Origin: Muribaculaceae bacterium
GTDB lineage: Bacteria > Bacteroidota > Bacteroidia > Bacteroidales > Muribaculaceae
Reading direction: 5' to 3'
DNA length: 64,000 nucleotides
NCBI GenBank assembly: GCA_022508985.1
Contig: JAFLUA010000005.1
Coordinates: 1 to 64,000, forward strand
Made by a program: the position numbers and the translations under genes. Below, piece after piece: positions 43,868-55,103 of this stretch (position 1 is the stretch's first letter; the number at the start of each line of letters is the position of its first letter). The notes beneath the pieces are model-generated. The model searched no databases, was not told the origin of the DNA, and worked only from the letters and a program-made list of their open reading frames with translations.

Positions 43868-44974
43868 ATGTATATACTTGAAGACAATAATAAACTTTCT
43901 TCTGCTATCAAATGTAGCTTCAGCGAATTAAATCTTACAGAGCGTAAGCATTTGCAAGAATGGATTGCCGCGAAACCATCCGTTCTTGGAGAAGAATTGT
44001 TAATAATACAAAAAGAATTTGACGGTTTCTCAGACACCAAAGAAAGGCTTGATTTGCTTGCTGTGGATAAAACTGGACGTTTAGTAGTCATCGAAAACAA
44101 ACTCGATGACTCCGGCAAGGATGTTACATGGCAAGCAATCAAATATGCATCATATTGTTCAAGCCTTTCCAAACAGGACGTAATAGACATCTATGCCAAA
44201 TTTTTAGGGGACCGCCAAAAAGCTGTCGAAGAAATCCAGGATTTTTTTGATATTGATGATATAGAAGAAATCGAGTTAAATACAGGAGATAATACCCAAA
44301 GAATATTTTTCGTCGCGGCTAACTTCAGAAAAGAAGTGACATCCTCTGTCCTATGGCTCGCAAAGTTCGGTCTTGAAATCAAATGCTTCAAGGTAACGCC
44401 ATATAAATACGGAGGGCGCATTTTAATTGATTTTGACCAAATTATTCCTATTAAAGACGCTGAAGATTACACAATCAAAATGGCGGCTAAAACACAAGAA
44501 GCCTCTCAAACTTCCGCTGCCGTTGCAGGTAGATATGCTGCTCGTAAAAAGTTTTGGAATGCTTTTGTTGAATATAACGCTCAACACAATGGGCCTTATG
44601 CTTCAACCTCAACGTCTGGAACAGACAATTGGGTCGGTAAATCAATAGGCGTAGCCGGATTGACGGTAAATGCTGTTATTACTTATCAGAACTGTCGCTC
44701 TGAAATATATTTCAATTTCGGAGAAAAAGAAAAAAATAAAATCAAATTTGATTTTTACTATAATCTCAAGGATAAAATCCAAGCTGAAATGCCGGAATTT
44801 CCTCTCGTATGGGAACGTCTCGATGATAAAGTTACTTGTCGAATAAGGACAGATTTACAACTCTCTTATTTGGAAGAAGAAAACGTACCGCAGATTATGG
44901 ATTTTCTGCTAAAAAGTAGCGAAAAAATGCTCGAGGTCTTTAGTAAATATAATAAGCAAATTGTAAAGGTATAA
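43868..44974 (+). CDS. DUF4268 protein with PD-(D/E)xK nuclease-like N-terminal domain
   Basis: 368 residues. N-terminal part: LTERKHLQEWIAAKPSVLGE, then a nuclease-like core ERLDLLAVDKTGRLVVIENK (Asp62, Glu76, Lys78) with a following QAIKYA (Gln89, Tyr93), matching the D...ExK...QxxxY pattern of the NucS/RecB-like fold. The C-terminal DUF4268 domain spans about 225-360 (FWNAFVEYNAQHNGPYAS, IGVAGLTVNAVITYQNCRSE, IQAEMPEFPLVWERLDDKVT). The family often occurs near restriction-modification and other defence genes. It starts 48 bases after the HNH gene and is probably cotranscribed. A DNA-cleaving role is inferred. Confidence 0.85.
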   Translation: MYILEDNNKLSSAIKCSFSELNLTERKHLQEWIAAKPSVLGEELLIIQKEFDGFSDTKERLDLLAVDKTGRLVVIENKLDDSGKDVTWQAIKYASYCSSLSKQDVIDIYAKFLGDRQKAVEEIQDFFDIDDIEEIELNTGDNTQRIFFVAANFRKEVTSSVLWLAKFGLEIKCFKVTPYKYGGRILIDFDQIIPIKDAEDYTIKMAAKTQEASQTSAAVAGRYAARKKFWNAFVEYNAQHNGPYASTSTSGTDNWVGKSIGVAGLTVNAVITYQNCRSEIYFNFGEKEKNKIKFDFYYNLKDKIQAEMPEFPLVWERLDDKVTCRIRTDLQLSYLEEENVPQIMDFLLKSSEKMLEVFSKYNKQIVKV

Positions 44975-44990
44975 ACTTGCATATAATTCG

Positions 44991-45560
44991 ATGCCTCAAA
45001 ACAATAACATATCGGCACCGGTTATCGGAATATCTCGCTTCCGTGTCGGCAGAGACGGGAACGGGATTACAACGCTCGTTGCCTTTCAAGGCTGTCCGTT
45101 GCGCTGCAAATATTGTATCAATCCCGACTGTTGGAAACCGGCTGATAAATTCAAACATTATACTCCACAAGAACTTTACGATGAACTGAAGAAAGATGAC
45201 CTTTACTTCCGTTCAACGGAGGGTGGAGTAACTTTCGGAGGGGGTGAACCGGTTCTACGGGCTGACTTCATCGTCGAGTTCAGGAAGATTTGTGGCTCCG
45301 ATTGGAAAATTCGCATCGAGACTTCTATAAACTGCGAGCCTAAATATATAGAATTTCTGGCACCGGTAATTGATGAATGGATTATCGACACCAAAGCGGA
45401 AAAGCCACCCACTTATCTGCATTATACCGGAGGGAGACAAAGCTATCTGAAATTCAGTCTCCAACTTTTAACCGAACAGCTCGGAGTAAGTCAAGAGAAG
45501 ATAACCCTGAAGGTACCGATAATTCCCGATTACGTTAGCGAAGATGAAGGCAGGGAATAA
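44991..45560 (+). CDS. Short PflA-like radical SAM protein, probably C-terminally truncated
   Basis: 189 residues. The radical SAM motif is CPLRCKYC (Cys35, Cys39, Cys42), followed by INPDCW and the SAM-binding TFGGGEPVL (about 81-89). Strand-helix units run up to KVPIIPDYVSEDEGRE at the end. Pyruvate formate-lyase activating enzymes are about 240 residues, and the matching region continues for another 50-60 residues after this point, so the C-terminus appears lost. No glycyl-radical enzyme is nearby. It follows the DUF4268 gene by 16 bases. It may be a decayed activase, or a minimal radical SAM enzyme belonging to the island. Confidence 0.75.
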   Translation: MPQNNNISAPVIGISRFRVGRDGNGITTLVAFQGCPLRCKYCINPDCWKPADKFKHYTPQELYDELKKDDLYFRSTEGGVTFGGGEPVLRADFIVEFRKICGSDWKIRIETSINCEPKYIEFLAPVIDEWIIDTKAEKPPTYLHYTGGRQSYLKFSLQLLTEQLGVSQEKITLKVPIIPDYVSEDEGRE

Positions 45561-45610
45561 GCTTATCTGCAAAGATTCTCAGTCATTTTATCACTGACTG
45601 CACAATAAAA

Positions 45611-45645
45611 GACGCCACAGGCTCTTCAATAGAACCCGTGGCGTC
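45611..45645. terminator. Bidirectional terminator between the defence island and groEL
   Basis: GACGCCAC (45611-45618) pairs with GTGGCGTC (45638-45645), with an inner GG/CC pair. Leftward transcripts from groEL read TTTTATTG after the stem; rightward transcripts read TCCACTTTTT. Confidence 0.8.
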
Positions 45646-45668
45646 TCCACTTTTTAACCCAAAACTTA

Positions 45669-47309
<1,641 letters not shown>

Positions 47310-47320
47310 TTAATTGAATA

Positions 47321-47593
47321 TTATTCTATAACAGCAAGGACTTCATTTTGTCGCATAACGAGAACCTTTTCACCGTCGATGTCGATTTCCGTTCCGGCAT
47401 ATTTACCATAAAGAACATTGTCGCCGGCCTTAAGCACCATCTCTTCATCTTTAGTACCGTTACCTACGGCGAGAACTGTTCCACGTAGAGGTTTTTCTTT
47501 TGCGCTATCGGGTATAATAATTCCCGAAGCTGTAACTTCTTCAGCAGCAGAGGGCTTGATAATAACCCTGTCGGCCAATGGTTTTAGTGTCAT
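47321..47593 (-). CDS. groS: 10 kDa co-chaperonin GroES
   Basis: 90 residues. [19 protein letters not shown], the mobile-loop region [19 protein letters not shown] and the C-terminal [20 protein letters not shown] are diagnostic. First gene of groES-groEL. No consensus -7 box was seen in the 107-base upstream gap, so heat-shock or other control is not resolved. Confidence 0.97.
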   Translation of the reverse strand: MTLKPLADRVIIKPSAAEEVTASGIIIPDSAKEKPLRGTVLAVGNGTKDEEMVLKAGDNVLYGKYAGTEIDIDGEKVLVMRQNEVLAVIE

Positions 47594-47700
47594 AATTATA
47601 TATTATTTCGTTGTTAATTTAATTGTTCTACGCTGATAGTAGCAAATACCGCGCCAAGCATATATTGTCAGTAATGTTCTGCCATTTTGTCAAATCAATA

Positions 47701-50700
47701 CTACTGCCCGACAACTATGGCATTGCCGGCGCTATGGGCTGTCAGTTCGGGAGCATATTGGCTCTGCAATGTAGCAATACCTGATATGAACTGCCCTGCG
47801 AGCGTTGCCGTCATATCGTAGGTAACATGATATGTCCCTTTTGGCAACCAATCTATAAACAGACGTGTGGAAGCATCGAGATTCTCGCGATAAAATGCGA
47901 GGCTACCATCCCAGATATTTCCCGGCAACTGTTCTACGGGCTCAAAGCACGAAGGCCGCTCGTCGTCGATACTTACGTATTCAAGGTCTCTTTTAGCTTT
48001 TATCGTCAATTGAACCCTTACACGCTCGCCGAGCGAGAATTTGTCGGTTTCAACCCATTTACCGTCTTTTTCTACAAGACACCTTTTTTCTATTGATAAA
48101 TCGCGGCCCGGCCGACTCTTAACGGAGGTCATTTTTGCCTTCGATATTGATATTAGCGAGCCATACGACGGCGTAATGCCATTTGGCGCTATCGAAATTG
48201 TTAATTCCTTCGTTGAATTGTCGATACTTTGCGAGAAATATCCCGTAGCGCTCTCTACACTATTTATCTCGAGCGCATGGCCATTAATCTTCACCGATTG
48301 TGTCACTGGCACTGGGGTCCAATTGCTACCGGTAAGCAATACCGCGGCGATTACATAATCAGGGTTATAAGCCCCTAAATCGTCGAGGGCCTGCGCTTGT
48401 ATTATAATCCATTGGCGCATAGCATCTATCTCGGCATCTGAGGCTCCCATTGTGGCGTAAGCGTGAATGATTGTTGCATAGCCTCTATTATCAACGACAT
48501 TGGGGAAATTTAAGCCCATACCTTCTTTTATCACCCCAAACTGGCGCACCGATTCATATACCTTTTCAGCCTCGGCATCTTTGCCGTGACCTTTGAGTAT
48601 AAGTATATCGTAGGCTTTTTCTACTGCACTTTCACGTTTCCACGTCCTCATTATTTCACTTACAGTATATTGTATCACTCTTTCGCCTTCGGCATTGCGC
48701 TTTAGGTGGGGCATCAATGCCGATACAAGAGCAAGAGGCTTGTCATAGGGATTCTTTACGACACACGCCGCCTCTTTTTGTGCATACACAAATGCCGGCT
48801 CTATTATTTCCATACATCGCTTATCAAGCATTCCCAACGAATGGGCTATCGCAAGCGTCGTTAGCACCGACTCGGTAATCCATGGCGATGAAATTCTGCG
48901 CCAGCTACCCCATGAGAAACCGCCATCGACATTCTGCAATTTCTTCAGTGTCTCGATTTGGCGAGATATTGCTGCCTCTGAGGCTTCCTCATCAAGTAGT
49001 TGGGCAAGAGCCGCCATCCTCTTCGTTTCCGACGATGCTGCTTGCACCCATGGTGTTTGCTCTAATAAGAGTTTCTTAAGGTCCTCGTTACGCGACAACA
49101 TAGATACGAGAGCCTCTTCCGACGGATTATCGCGCCATTGACGTATGGCGGCTGCTACATCGGGGTTAGATTTGAGTATATGCCTTGCAACGAGTGCCGA
49201 GAATAGATGGCCGACAGCTCCGGTTGCTGTTTTATCTTCGGTCGAACTTATTCCTCTCATAGCCTTTACCACAGTCCATAGCGGATTTTGGCAATATTGC
49301 AATGTGAGCGAAGCGCCGGCGGTAGGCTTAATAGTAATCTCAAAAGGCTCTGTCGCGGTCGGATCCAAATAAAATTCAGTACTTTCTATAAGAATCGTAG
49401 CCGAGGCCAAAATGGGGATTGCCGCTTGTTCGCCATCTGCAAATCCCTGTGCCACACTCCTTACGCGATAGCCAATAGCCGAAGCATCGACAGGTGCTTC
49501 GATATCGATACCGGCATAGGTTGATGCTTTGGGTGCGATTGTGTCTTTCGTCGTGTGGGTATCTAATATCTTTCCACTTTCGATATCGAATATCTCAACC
49601 GTAGTAACAAGGTCCGTCACATCGTCGCTATTATTATAGACTGTGGCAATGATATGCGCTTTATCGCCCTGTCGCATAAAGCGAGGCAAATTAGCATGCA
49701 CCATAATAGGCTTATTTGCAACAGTTTGCTTAATAATAGTAGCAACATCGAGACTATCGGTCCACGCAAAGGCCTTGAACTGCCACGCAGCGTTAGCATT
49801 TGGCACATTGAACACTACGTCAACATTTCCTTCCTTATCGGAGGTGAGTGCCGGGTACCACAGGGCCTGCAAGGCGGTATCGGCCATTCGGTAATCGTCA
49901 GTACGAGAAGACGCGTCGTCGGCTTCTTCTTCAACGCCAGCCTCTGCTTCTGAGTCGGTTGCGACACTGGCCATAACAGCCGATTCTACCACCGTTTCGG
50001 CGACAAGGTCATTCATACCTCCTGCCGTAGCATACTGGCGCGACGCCTTACGCAGTGCCATATTATAACTACGACCATATATATTCACTTCGTTGGCATA
50101 CTTATACTCCGGCATCTGTATATATTTAACATCCAAGTATTTCAATGGCGAGAATGCCGATGCCGTAGTGTTGTATCTCGGTGGCATTGTTAGATTCATT
50201 ATCGAGTAGCGCGTGCCAAGGTTGAAGTTCGAGGCCCACGATCCTTGGTAAATAGCATCGAGTGCACGGTTATACATAGTTGCTATCATACCGGCATCGG
50301 GTAGTCCGTTTCCTCCTTTATGTATACGGAATCGCCATGTTTCTGTGCCCCCGGGTGCAATATGATCTCTGAACGACTCAGCAGTAATCTCTATGGGCTG
50401 TATCGCCTTTTTTTCTATGGCAATATTATAATTAAAGCCTTCGCCATTCAATATTGATACGAGCATAAGCTGCACATCTTCATCACCTTCGCCAAGGTCT
50501 ATATCAAGTACACTAAAGCCCTTAGAGAGCTTGTGTAGCGATACGTTTTTGATGTCGTCGCCCCTGCGTACAAACGAATAAACATAAAGCGTCTCAGAGT
50601 TAGTTCCTACTGTTACACTGGCTTTGCCGTTTATGTTTTGAGCCTTATTCTCAGGCACAAACAAGGCTGCGACATCGGCCGGCATCGTATTATGCTTAAT

Positions 50701-53241
50701 ACTATACAGTTTAATGCCATGCGATTTCACTTTATCTGCCATAGCACCATCTATCGCTTCTACCTCAAAATAGAATGACTCTGATGCGAGTGTTGAAATG
50801 TCTATTATCACCGGAGCACCTGATACGGCTCTGCCCGTCATAGCTACTTCTCCATCATTTTTGCCGATAAGACGCCACCTATACGGCAGCGCAACTTCGG
50901 CGCCATTGGCGTCGTAAGCCATAACACCAAGCGAATATAATCGGTCACTGTTGGCGAGTTCTGCACAATCGATTTCAAATGTATAAGGCTTGCCTATAGT
51001 AAACGACCTTTGAGCAGTTGCCGTTTCAGCTGCCGCCGAGACAACGTCGGCCGTAACAACAAAATCGGTGTATTGTTGTCTATTGTAGGGCTTTATGGCA
51101 AGCGTATCTGCCGGTATTACTATCGTAAACGAACCTGTGGCATCGGTTCGGCCAGATAGGCTGGCTAACTTTATCTCAGGCATGAACCACCGCCAACGCC
51201 CGGCGCCTTGCAAGGTTAATGTCACGTCGGCTTCGGCGACCGGCATTCCTGAATATGTCGTAGCCTTGCCTTCTATTGTTACATCCCCGGCAACCGGCAT
51301 ATCGCGGCTTACGGTCGTTATTTCGACTTCAAACTCGGGTGCTTTAAAGTCGCTCACCACAACTCTCTGGCTTCGGTTGTAGACTCCTTCGCCCGATACA
51401 CTTACCGAATACATACCGGTCAAGGCCCCTTTTTTAGTGACAAATCTGCCGTATGCTCGGCCTTGGGCATCACAGGTCACGCCTATCGAGTCAACCAATT
51501 GATGATTAACATCATACAGCGACACTATAAAGGTCTTGCCTTCGGTGGTATTACCATATTTTTCTTTCAAAGTTTTTTCAGCCGACACTATAGCCCAGCT
51601 TATAGAATCGCCGGGGTGGTATAGCGATCTATCGGTTAAAATGACGACGCTGCTGTTTTTCTGATTGTCGTCGCCTGTATAACGATTGAAGACCGATAAG
51701 CGGCCCGACCAATCATATTCATTGTTTTTATATGAATACGAAAGGTGCCTATTGGAGTATGGCGCATCTGTTGGCGCTACAAAACTTATAACGCCGTTTT
51801 TATCTGTTTTACCGAGGTTTCGTTTCTGTGTTTTATCGCGATAAGTGCTTACCATATTTACACCAACACCCGACAAGGGAGCGCCACTAATTATGTCAAC
51901 TGCGGCGGCTACCGACTCACGACAGCCATACACCGAGAAGCCAAGAATCGGCGACACCGACACTATCGATGTTACCGACATTGAGTCGGCATTATCGTCA
52001 ACACAGACCGCAAACGCATAGTAGCCGGGCTTGGTAATGGCAAACGTGAGCGTCGTATCGCCTCGTTCTTCCGTAACATTAACCTTACGAGATGCATATA
52101 CAGGCAATTTTGTTATTTTCCCGGAATAGTACGATGCCCCGGCCGGTAATTTATATATGTTGACTGATATTTTTTTAGCGAAATAATACTTCAAAGTTAC
52201 ATCAAAATTCTCACCGATAGGGAGTTGCGACTTTACTTTGAGGTAGGCCGTGGCCTGCGTAAGTTCTTTCAACTTATTTTCGAGAAAATTATTGTCGTAC
52301 CAGTGCGTAAATTCTGCCAACGATTCTCTTATTAAAGCTATCATTTTATCTTCCCACGCAAAAGGTGCCTCGATAGCTACTTGAGAGACAACGTCTTCAA
52401 CATAATCTTCCTCGTATATGCCTACGGCGCTTAATTCTTTTAATACATATCTGGCGGCCTCTTCGTTGCGGTATTTTTCATATAACTCGAGCAGGCTTTG
52501 CCTTTTATTTATTGCTTGCTTATGATTTATCACCTCAACACTCCAATACAAAAATGCCACAGAAGCCTCAGATTGCATCGACAGCTGTTTGTTACATATT
52601 CCCAAAATCTCATCGCTATAATCTATTTTACCATACGATATAGCCTTGTAAATTTGGATAAAACGATAGTTAATAAACGACGCTACATCAGGAATATACG
52701 ACAGTGCCTTTTCGCTATATGAAAGTGACTCGCTATAAACGTCGAGTGGTGTATTGTCTGCATTAGCCACTGCGCTGCGGGCCAATTCTATTATTCGGGC
52801 ACGAAATTGGTCGGCGCTCCACTCCGAGATATCATCGGGATACGGATCAAGGGGCGCCTGTACTTGATTATACTTATATATATTTCTCCTATATATTTCA
52901 GTAAACAGGTCGGCCTCATAAATCAACAACATCGCCTTGGCAGCACTGCTCAATTCGCTCTTATTAAGCTGTGATTCTATAAGGCCCGGGAGGGTAAAAG
53001 CGGCAGTGTCGTCGATTATCTGCTCTGCCACACACCGCTCAATAAGAGCCCGTAGGCGTATTGTTCCTGCATTGTCTTTTACCGAGTCGGCGTACGACAA
53101 CATTTTATTAGCGTCGTCAATCACCGTCTTTGGATATGCAAAATCGGGCGTCTTGAACTGTACGACATCGGACCATGCGGGAATGGCTACAAATAACAAC
53201 GCTATATATATAATGAGACGAACGGAGTTTTGTGCTTTCAT
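47701..53241 (-). CDS. Large alpha-2-macroglobulin family protein without thioester motif
   Basis: 1846 residues. A signal peptide (about 1-24, IALLFVAIPAWSD) without a lipobox cysteine is followed by an N-terminal helical region (about 25-330), MG-type beta-sandwich domains (VVILTDRSLYHPGDSISWAI and VVSDFKAPEFEVEITT), and an acidic low-complexity stretch (about 1085-1115, EAEAGVEEEADDASS). Then come the A2M signature WYPALTSDKEGNVDVVF, PRFMRQGDKAHIIATVYNNS and an alpha-toroid (about 1350-1600). The expected Cys-x-Glu-Gln thioester was not found; its position reads GISSTEDKTATGAVGHLF. Thioester-less members are common in this phylum. Proposed role: periplasmic or surface protease trap or peptidase-related scaffold. 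Confidence 0.87.
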   Translation of the reverse strand: MKAQNSVRLIIYIALLFVAIPAWSDVVQFKTPDFAYPKTVIDDANKMLSYADSVKDNAGTIRLRALIERCVAEQIIDDTAAFTLPGLIESQLNKSELSSAAKAMLLIYEADLFTEIYRRNIYKYNQVQAPLDPYPDDISEWSADQFRARIIELARSAVANADNTPLDVYSESLSYSEKALSYIPDVASFINYRFIQIYKAISYGKIDYSDEILGICNKQLSMQSEASVAFLYWSVEVINHKQAINKRQSLLELYEKYRNEEAARYVLKELSAVGIYEEDYVEDVVSQVAIEAPFAWEDKMIALIRESLAEFTHWYDNNFLENKLKELTQATAYLKVKSQLPIGENFDVTLKYYFAKKISVNIYKLPAGASYYSGKITKLPVYASRKVNVTEERGDTTLTFAITKPGYYAFAVCVDDNADSMSVTSIVSVSPILGFSVYGCRESVAAAVDIISGAPLSGVGVNMVSTYRDKTQKRNLGKTDKNGVISFVAPTDAPYSNRHLSYSYKNNEYDWSGRLSVFNRYTGDDNQKNSSVVILTDRSLYHPGDSISWAIVSAEKTLKEKYGNTTEGKTFIVSLYDVNHQLVDSIGVTCDAQGRAYGRFVTKKGALTGMYSVSVSGEGVYNRSQRVVVSDFKAPEFEVEITTVSRDMPVAGDVTIEGKATTYSGMPVAEADVTLTLQGAGRWRWFMPEIKLASLSGRTDATGSFTIVIPADTLAIKPYNRQQYTDFVVTADVVSAAAETATAQRSFTIGKPYTFEIDCAELANSDRLYSLGVMAYDANGAEVALPYRWRLIGKNDGEVAMTGRAVSGAPVIIDISTLASESFYFEVEAIDGAMADKVKSHGIKLYSIKHNTMPADVAALFVPENKAQNINGKASVTVGTNSETLYVYSFVRRGDDIKNVSLHKLSKGFSVLDIDLGEGDEDVQLMLVSILNGEGFNYNIAIEKKAIQPIEITAESFRDHIAPGGTETWRFRIHKGGNGLPDAGMIATMYNRALDAIYQGSWASNFNLGTRYSIMNLTMPPRYNTTASAFSPLKYLDVKYIQMPEYKYANEVNIYGRSYNMALRKASRQYATAGGMNDLVAETVVESAVMASVATDSEAEAGVEEEADDASSRTDDYRMADTALQALWYPALTSDKEGNVDVVFNVPNANAAWQFKAFAWTDSLDVATIIKQTVANKPIMVHANLPRFMRQGDKAHIIATVYNNSDDVTDLVTTVEIFDIESGKILDTHTTKDTIAPKASTYAGIDIEAPVDASAIGYRVRSVAQGFADGEQAAIPILASATILIESTEFYLDPTATEPFEITIKPTAGASLTLQYCQNPLWTVVKAMRGISSTEDKTATGAVGHLFSALVARHILKSNPDVAAAIRQWRDNPSEEALVSMLSRNEDLKKLLLEQTPWVQAASSETKRMAALAQLLDEEASEAAISRQIETLKKLQNVDGGFSWGSWRRISSPWITESVLTTLAIAHSLGMLDKRCMEIIEPAFVYAQKEAACVVKNPYDKPLALVSALMPHLKRNAEGERVIQYTVSEIMRTWKRESAVEKAYDILILKGHGKDAEAEKVYESVRQFGVIKEGMGLNFPNVVDNRGYATIIHAYATMGASDAEIDAMRQWIIIQAQALDDLGAYNPDYVIAAVLLTGSNWTPVPVTQSVKINGHALEINSVESATGYFSQSIDNSTKELTISIAPNGITPSYGSLISISKAKMTSVKSRPGRDLSIEKRCLVEKDGKWVETDKFSLGERVRVQLTIKAKRDLEYVSIDDERPSCFEPVEQLPGNIWDGSLAFYRENLDASTRLFIDWLPKGTYHVTYDMTATLAGQFISGIATLQSQYAPELTAHSAGNAIVVGQ

Positions 53242-53264
53242 AAGGCTTTGGTATTTTGAAAAGA

Positions 53265-53297
53265 ATGCGGCGAAGCCTGCTTATGGCCTCGCCGCAT
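53265..53297 (-). terminator. fum terminator
   Basis: A 13-bp stem (53297-53285 with 53277-53265, one G-U in the leftward transcript), loop of 7, followed by TCTTTTC. It separates fumarase from the alpha-2-macroglobulin gene. Confidence 0.75.
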
Positions 53298-53320
53298 ATA
53301 TGTGTTAATGGGATTGAGAC

Positions 53321-54973
53321 CTATTTTTTATTCAATCCGCATAGTTTACATTTCTCTGAAATCTGAGTGAAGAAATCATTCCCCTTGTCATCTACAAGGA
53401 TAAATGCGGGGAAGTCTTCTACTTCGATTTTCCATATTGCCTCCATGCCCAGTTCGGGGTACTCGAGGAGTTCTACGCTTTTAATAGAATTTTGAGCCAA
53501 TACGGCTGCCGGGCCGCCTATAGAGCCAAGATAGAAACCACCATGTTTATGGCAAGCATCGGTAACTGCTTGAGAACGATTGCCCTTGGCTATCATTATC
53601 ATAGAGCCGCCTGCAGCTTGGAATTGGTCTACATAGCTGTCCATACGTCCCGCCGTTGTTGGGCCAAACGAGCCGGAAGGCATTCCTGCCGGTGTTTTTG
53701 CCGGGCCGGCATAGTAGATGGGATGCTCCTTAAGATATTGTGGCATTTCTTCGCCACGATCGAGGCGCTCTTTAATCTTAGCATGGGCTATATCACGTCC
53801 CACGATAATAGTACCTCGCAAAGATAGGCGCGTCGATACCGGATATTTCGTCAACTCGGCGAGGACCTCGTTCATCGGCCGATTAAGGTCTATTTTAACA
53901 ACTTCGCCTTCGCCGGCCTTACGATATTCTTCGGGTATCAATTCGCCCGGATTTGAATCAAGCTTTTCAATCCAAAGCCCTTCGCGGTTAATCTTTGCCT
54001 TGATATTGCGGTCGGCTGAGCAGCTAACACCCATACCTATAGGGCACGATGCGCCATGGCGCGGCAATCGCACTACTCGGATATCATGAGCGAAACATTT
54101 GCCTCCAAATTGAGCTCCAAGGCCCAATTCTTCCGACGCTTTTTTAAGTGTTGCCTCGAGCTCGAGGTCGCGGAATGCGTGGCCATATTCGTTGCCTTTA
54201 GTCGGCAGTTCGTCGTAATATTTAACCGATGCTTTCTTAACTACTTCGAGATTTTTCTCAGCCGATGTACCACCGATTACAAACGCGATATGATATGGAG
54301 GGCATGCTGCCGTACCAAGCGAACGCATCTTCTCGATCAAGAACGGTACGAGCTTATCGGGGTTTATCGTTGCTTTTGTTTCTTGATATAAATAGGTCTT
54401 GTTAGCTGAACCGCCACCTTTAGCTACATATAGGAAATGGTATTCATCGCCTTCCGTGGCGTGGATGTCGATTTGAGCCGGGAGATTGCAGCCGGTATTA
54501 ACCTCGTCGTACATATTCAGCGGTGCATTTTGGCTATAACGCAGATTATCGGTCGTATATGTTTGATAAACGCCTTCCGATATGCGTTCTTCGTCATTGC
54601 ATCCGGTAAATACGTTCTGTCCTTTTTCTGCATGTACAACGGCAGTGCCCGTATCCTGGCAGAAGGGGAGTTGTCCTTTTGCCGCTACTTCGGCGTTGCG
54701 CAACATGGTAAGCGCTACAAACTTGTCATTTTCGCTCGCTTCCGGATCGGCAAGAATTTTTGCGACCATAGCATTATGTTCGCGTCGCAACATAAAAGCA
54801 TTGTCGTGTGTGGCCTGACGCGTCAACACTGTCAATGCCTGTGGGTCTACAACGAGAAATTCATGTCCGCCCCATGTTTCTGTATGAACGTAATCAGACG
54901 TGAGGTGATAATACTCGGTTTTATCGGGCCCGAGTGGAAACATCTCCTGATAATGAAAAGGTTTTGTTGCCAT
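53321..54973 (-). CDS. Class I (Fe-S) fumarate hydratase
   Basis: 550 residues, single-polypeptide class I fumarase. The alpha part contains [17 protein letters not shown] and [13 protein letters not shown]; the middle part contains [19 protein letters not shown] and [21 protein letters not shown]. The beta part contains [20 protein letters not shown] and [17 protein letters not shown]. The cysteines in QDTG-, GTAACPPYH- and GASCPIG-type segments supply the [4Fe-4S] ligands. It interconverts fumarate and malate, fitting an anaerobic fumarate-respiring lifestyle. Confidence 0.95.
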   Translation of the reverse strand: MATKPFHYQEMFPLGPDKTEYYHLTSDYVHTETWGGHEFLVVDPQALTVLTRQATHDNAFMLRREHNAMVAKILADPEASENDKFVALTMLRNAEVAAKGQLPFCQDTGTAVVHAEKGQNVFTGCNDEERISEGVYQTYTTDNLRYSQNAPLNMYDEVNTGCNLPAQIDIHATEGDEYHFLYVAKGGGSANKTYLYQETKATINPDKLVPFLIEKMRSLGTAACPPYHIAFVIGGTSAEKNLEVVKKASVKYYDELPTKGNEYGHAFRDLELEATLKKASEELGLGAQFGGKCFAHDIRVVRLPRHGASCPIGMGVSCSADRNIKAKINREGLWIEKLDSNPGELIPEEYRKAGEGEVVKIDLNRPMNEVLAELTKYPVSTRLSLRGTIIVGRDIAHAKIKERLDRGEEMPQYLKEHPIYYAGPAKTPAGMPSGSFGPTTAGRMDSYVDQFQAAGGSMIMIAKGNRSQAVTDACHKHGGFYLGSIGGPAAVLAQNSIKSVELLEYPELGMEAIWKIEVEDFPAFILVDDKGNDFFTQISEKCKLCGLNKK

Positions 54974-55020
54974 TATTGTTTATCGTTTTTTAGATTTTAA
55001 TTGTCGGTTTGTTATTATGG

Positions 55021-55052
55021 CAAAGATAACAATTATATCTCAAGTAACCAAA
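55021..55052 (-). promoter_or_regulatory. fum promoter
   Basis: Reverse strand TTTG (55052-55049), 20 bases, TATCTTTG (55028-55021). Its -33 box overlaps the U-tract region of the OmpA terminator, so termination and initiation signals are packed together. The leader is about 45 bases. Confidence 0.72.
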
Positions 55053-55080
55053 AAAAAGCACCCGGGACATCCCGAGTGCT
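55049..55080 (-). terminator. Terminator of the second OmpA gene
   Basis: AGCACTCGGG (55080-55071) pairs with CCCGGGTGCT (55066-55057) in the leftward transcript, around a 4-base loop. It is followed by eight U residues (A-run 55050-55057 on the forward strand). Confidence 0.85.
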
Positions 55081-55103
55081 TTCCTTATGGATATAAGCTT
55101 ATC

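Noticed and set aside
44991-45560. Prokaryotic viperin or other antiviral nucleotide-modifying radical SAM enzyme
   Set aside because: The motif and following INPDCW match PflA-like activases rather than viperin; viperin features are not visible.
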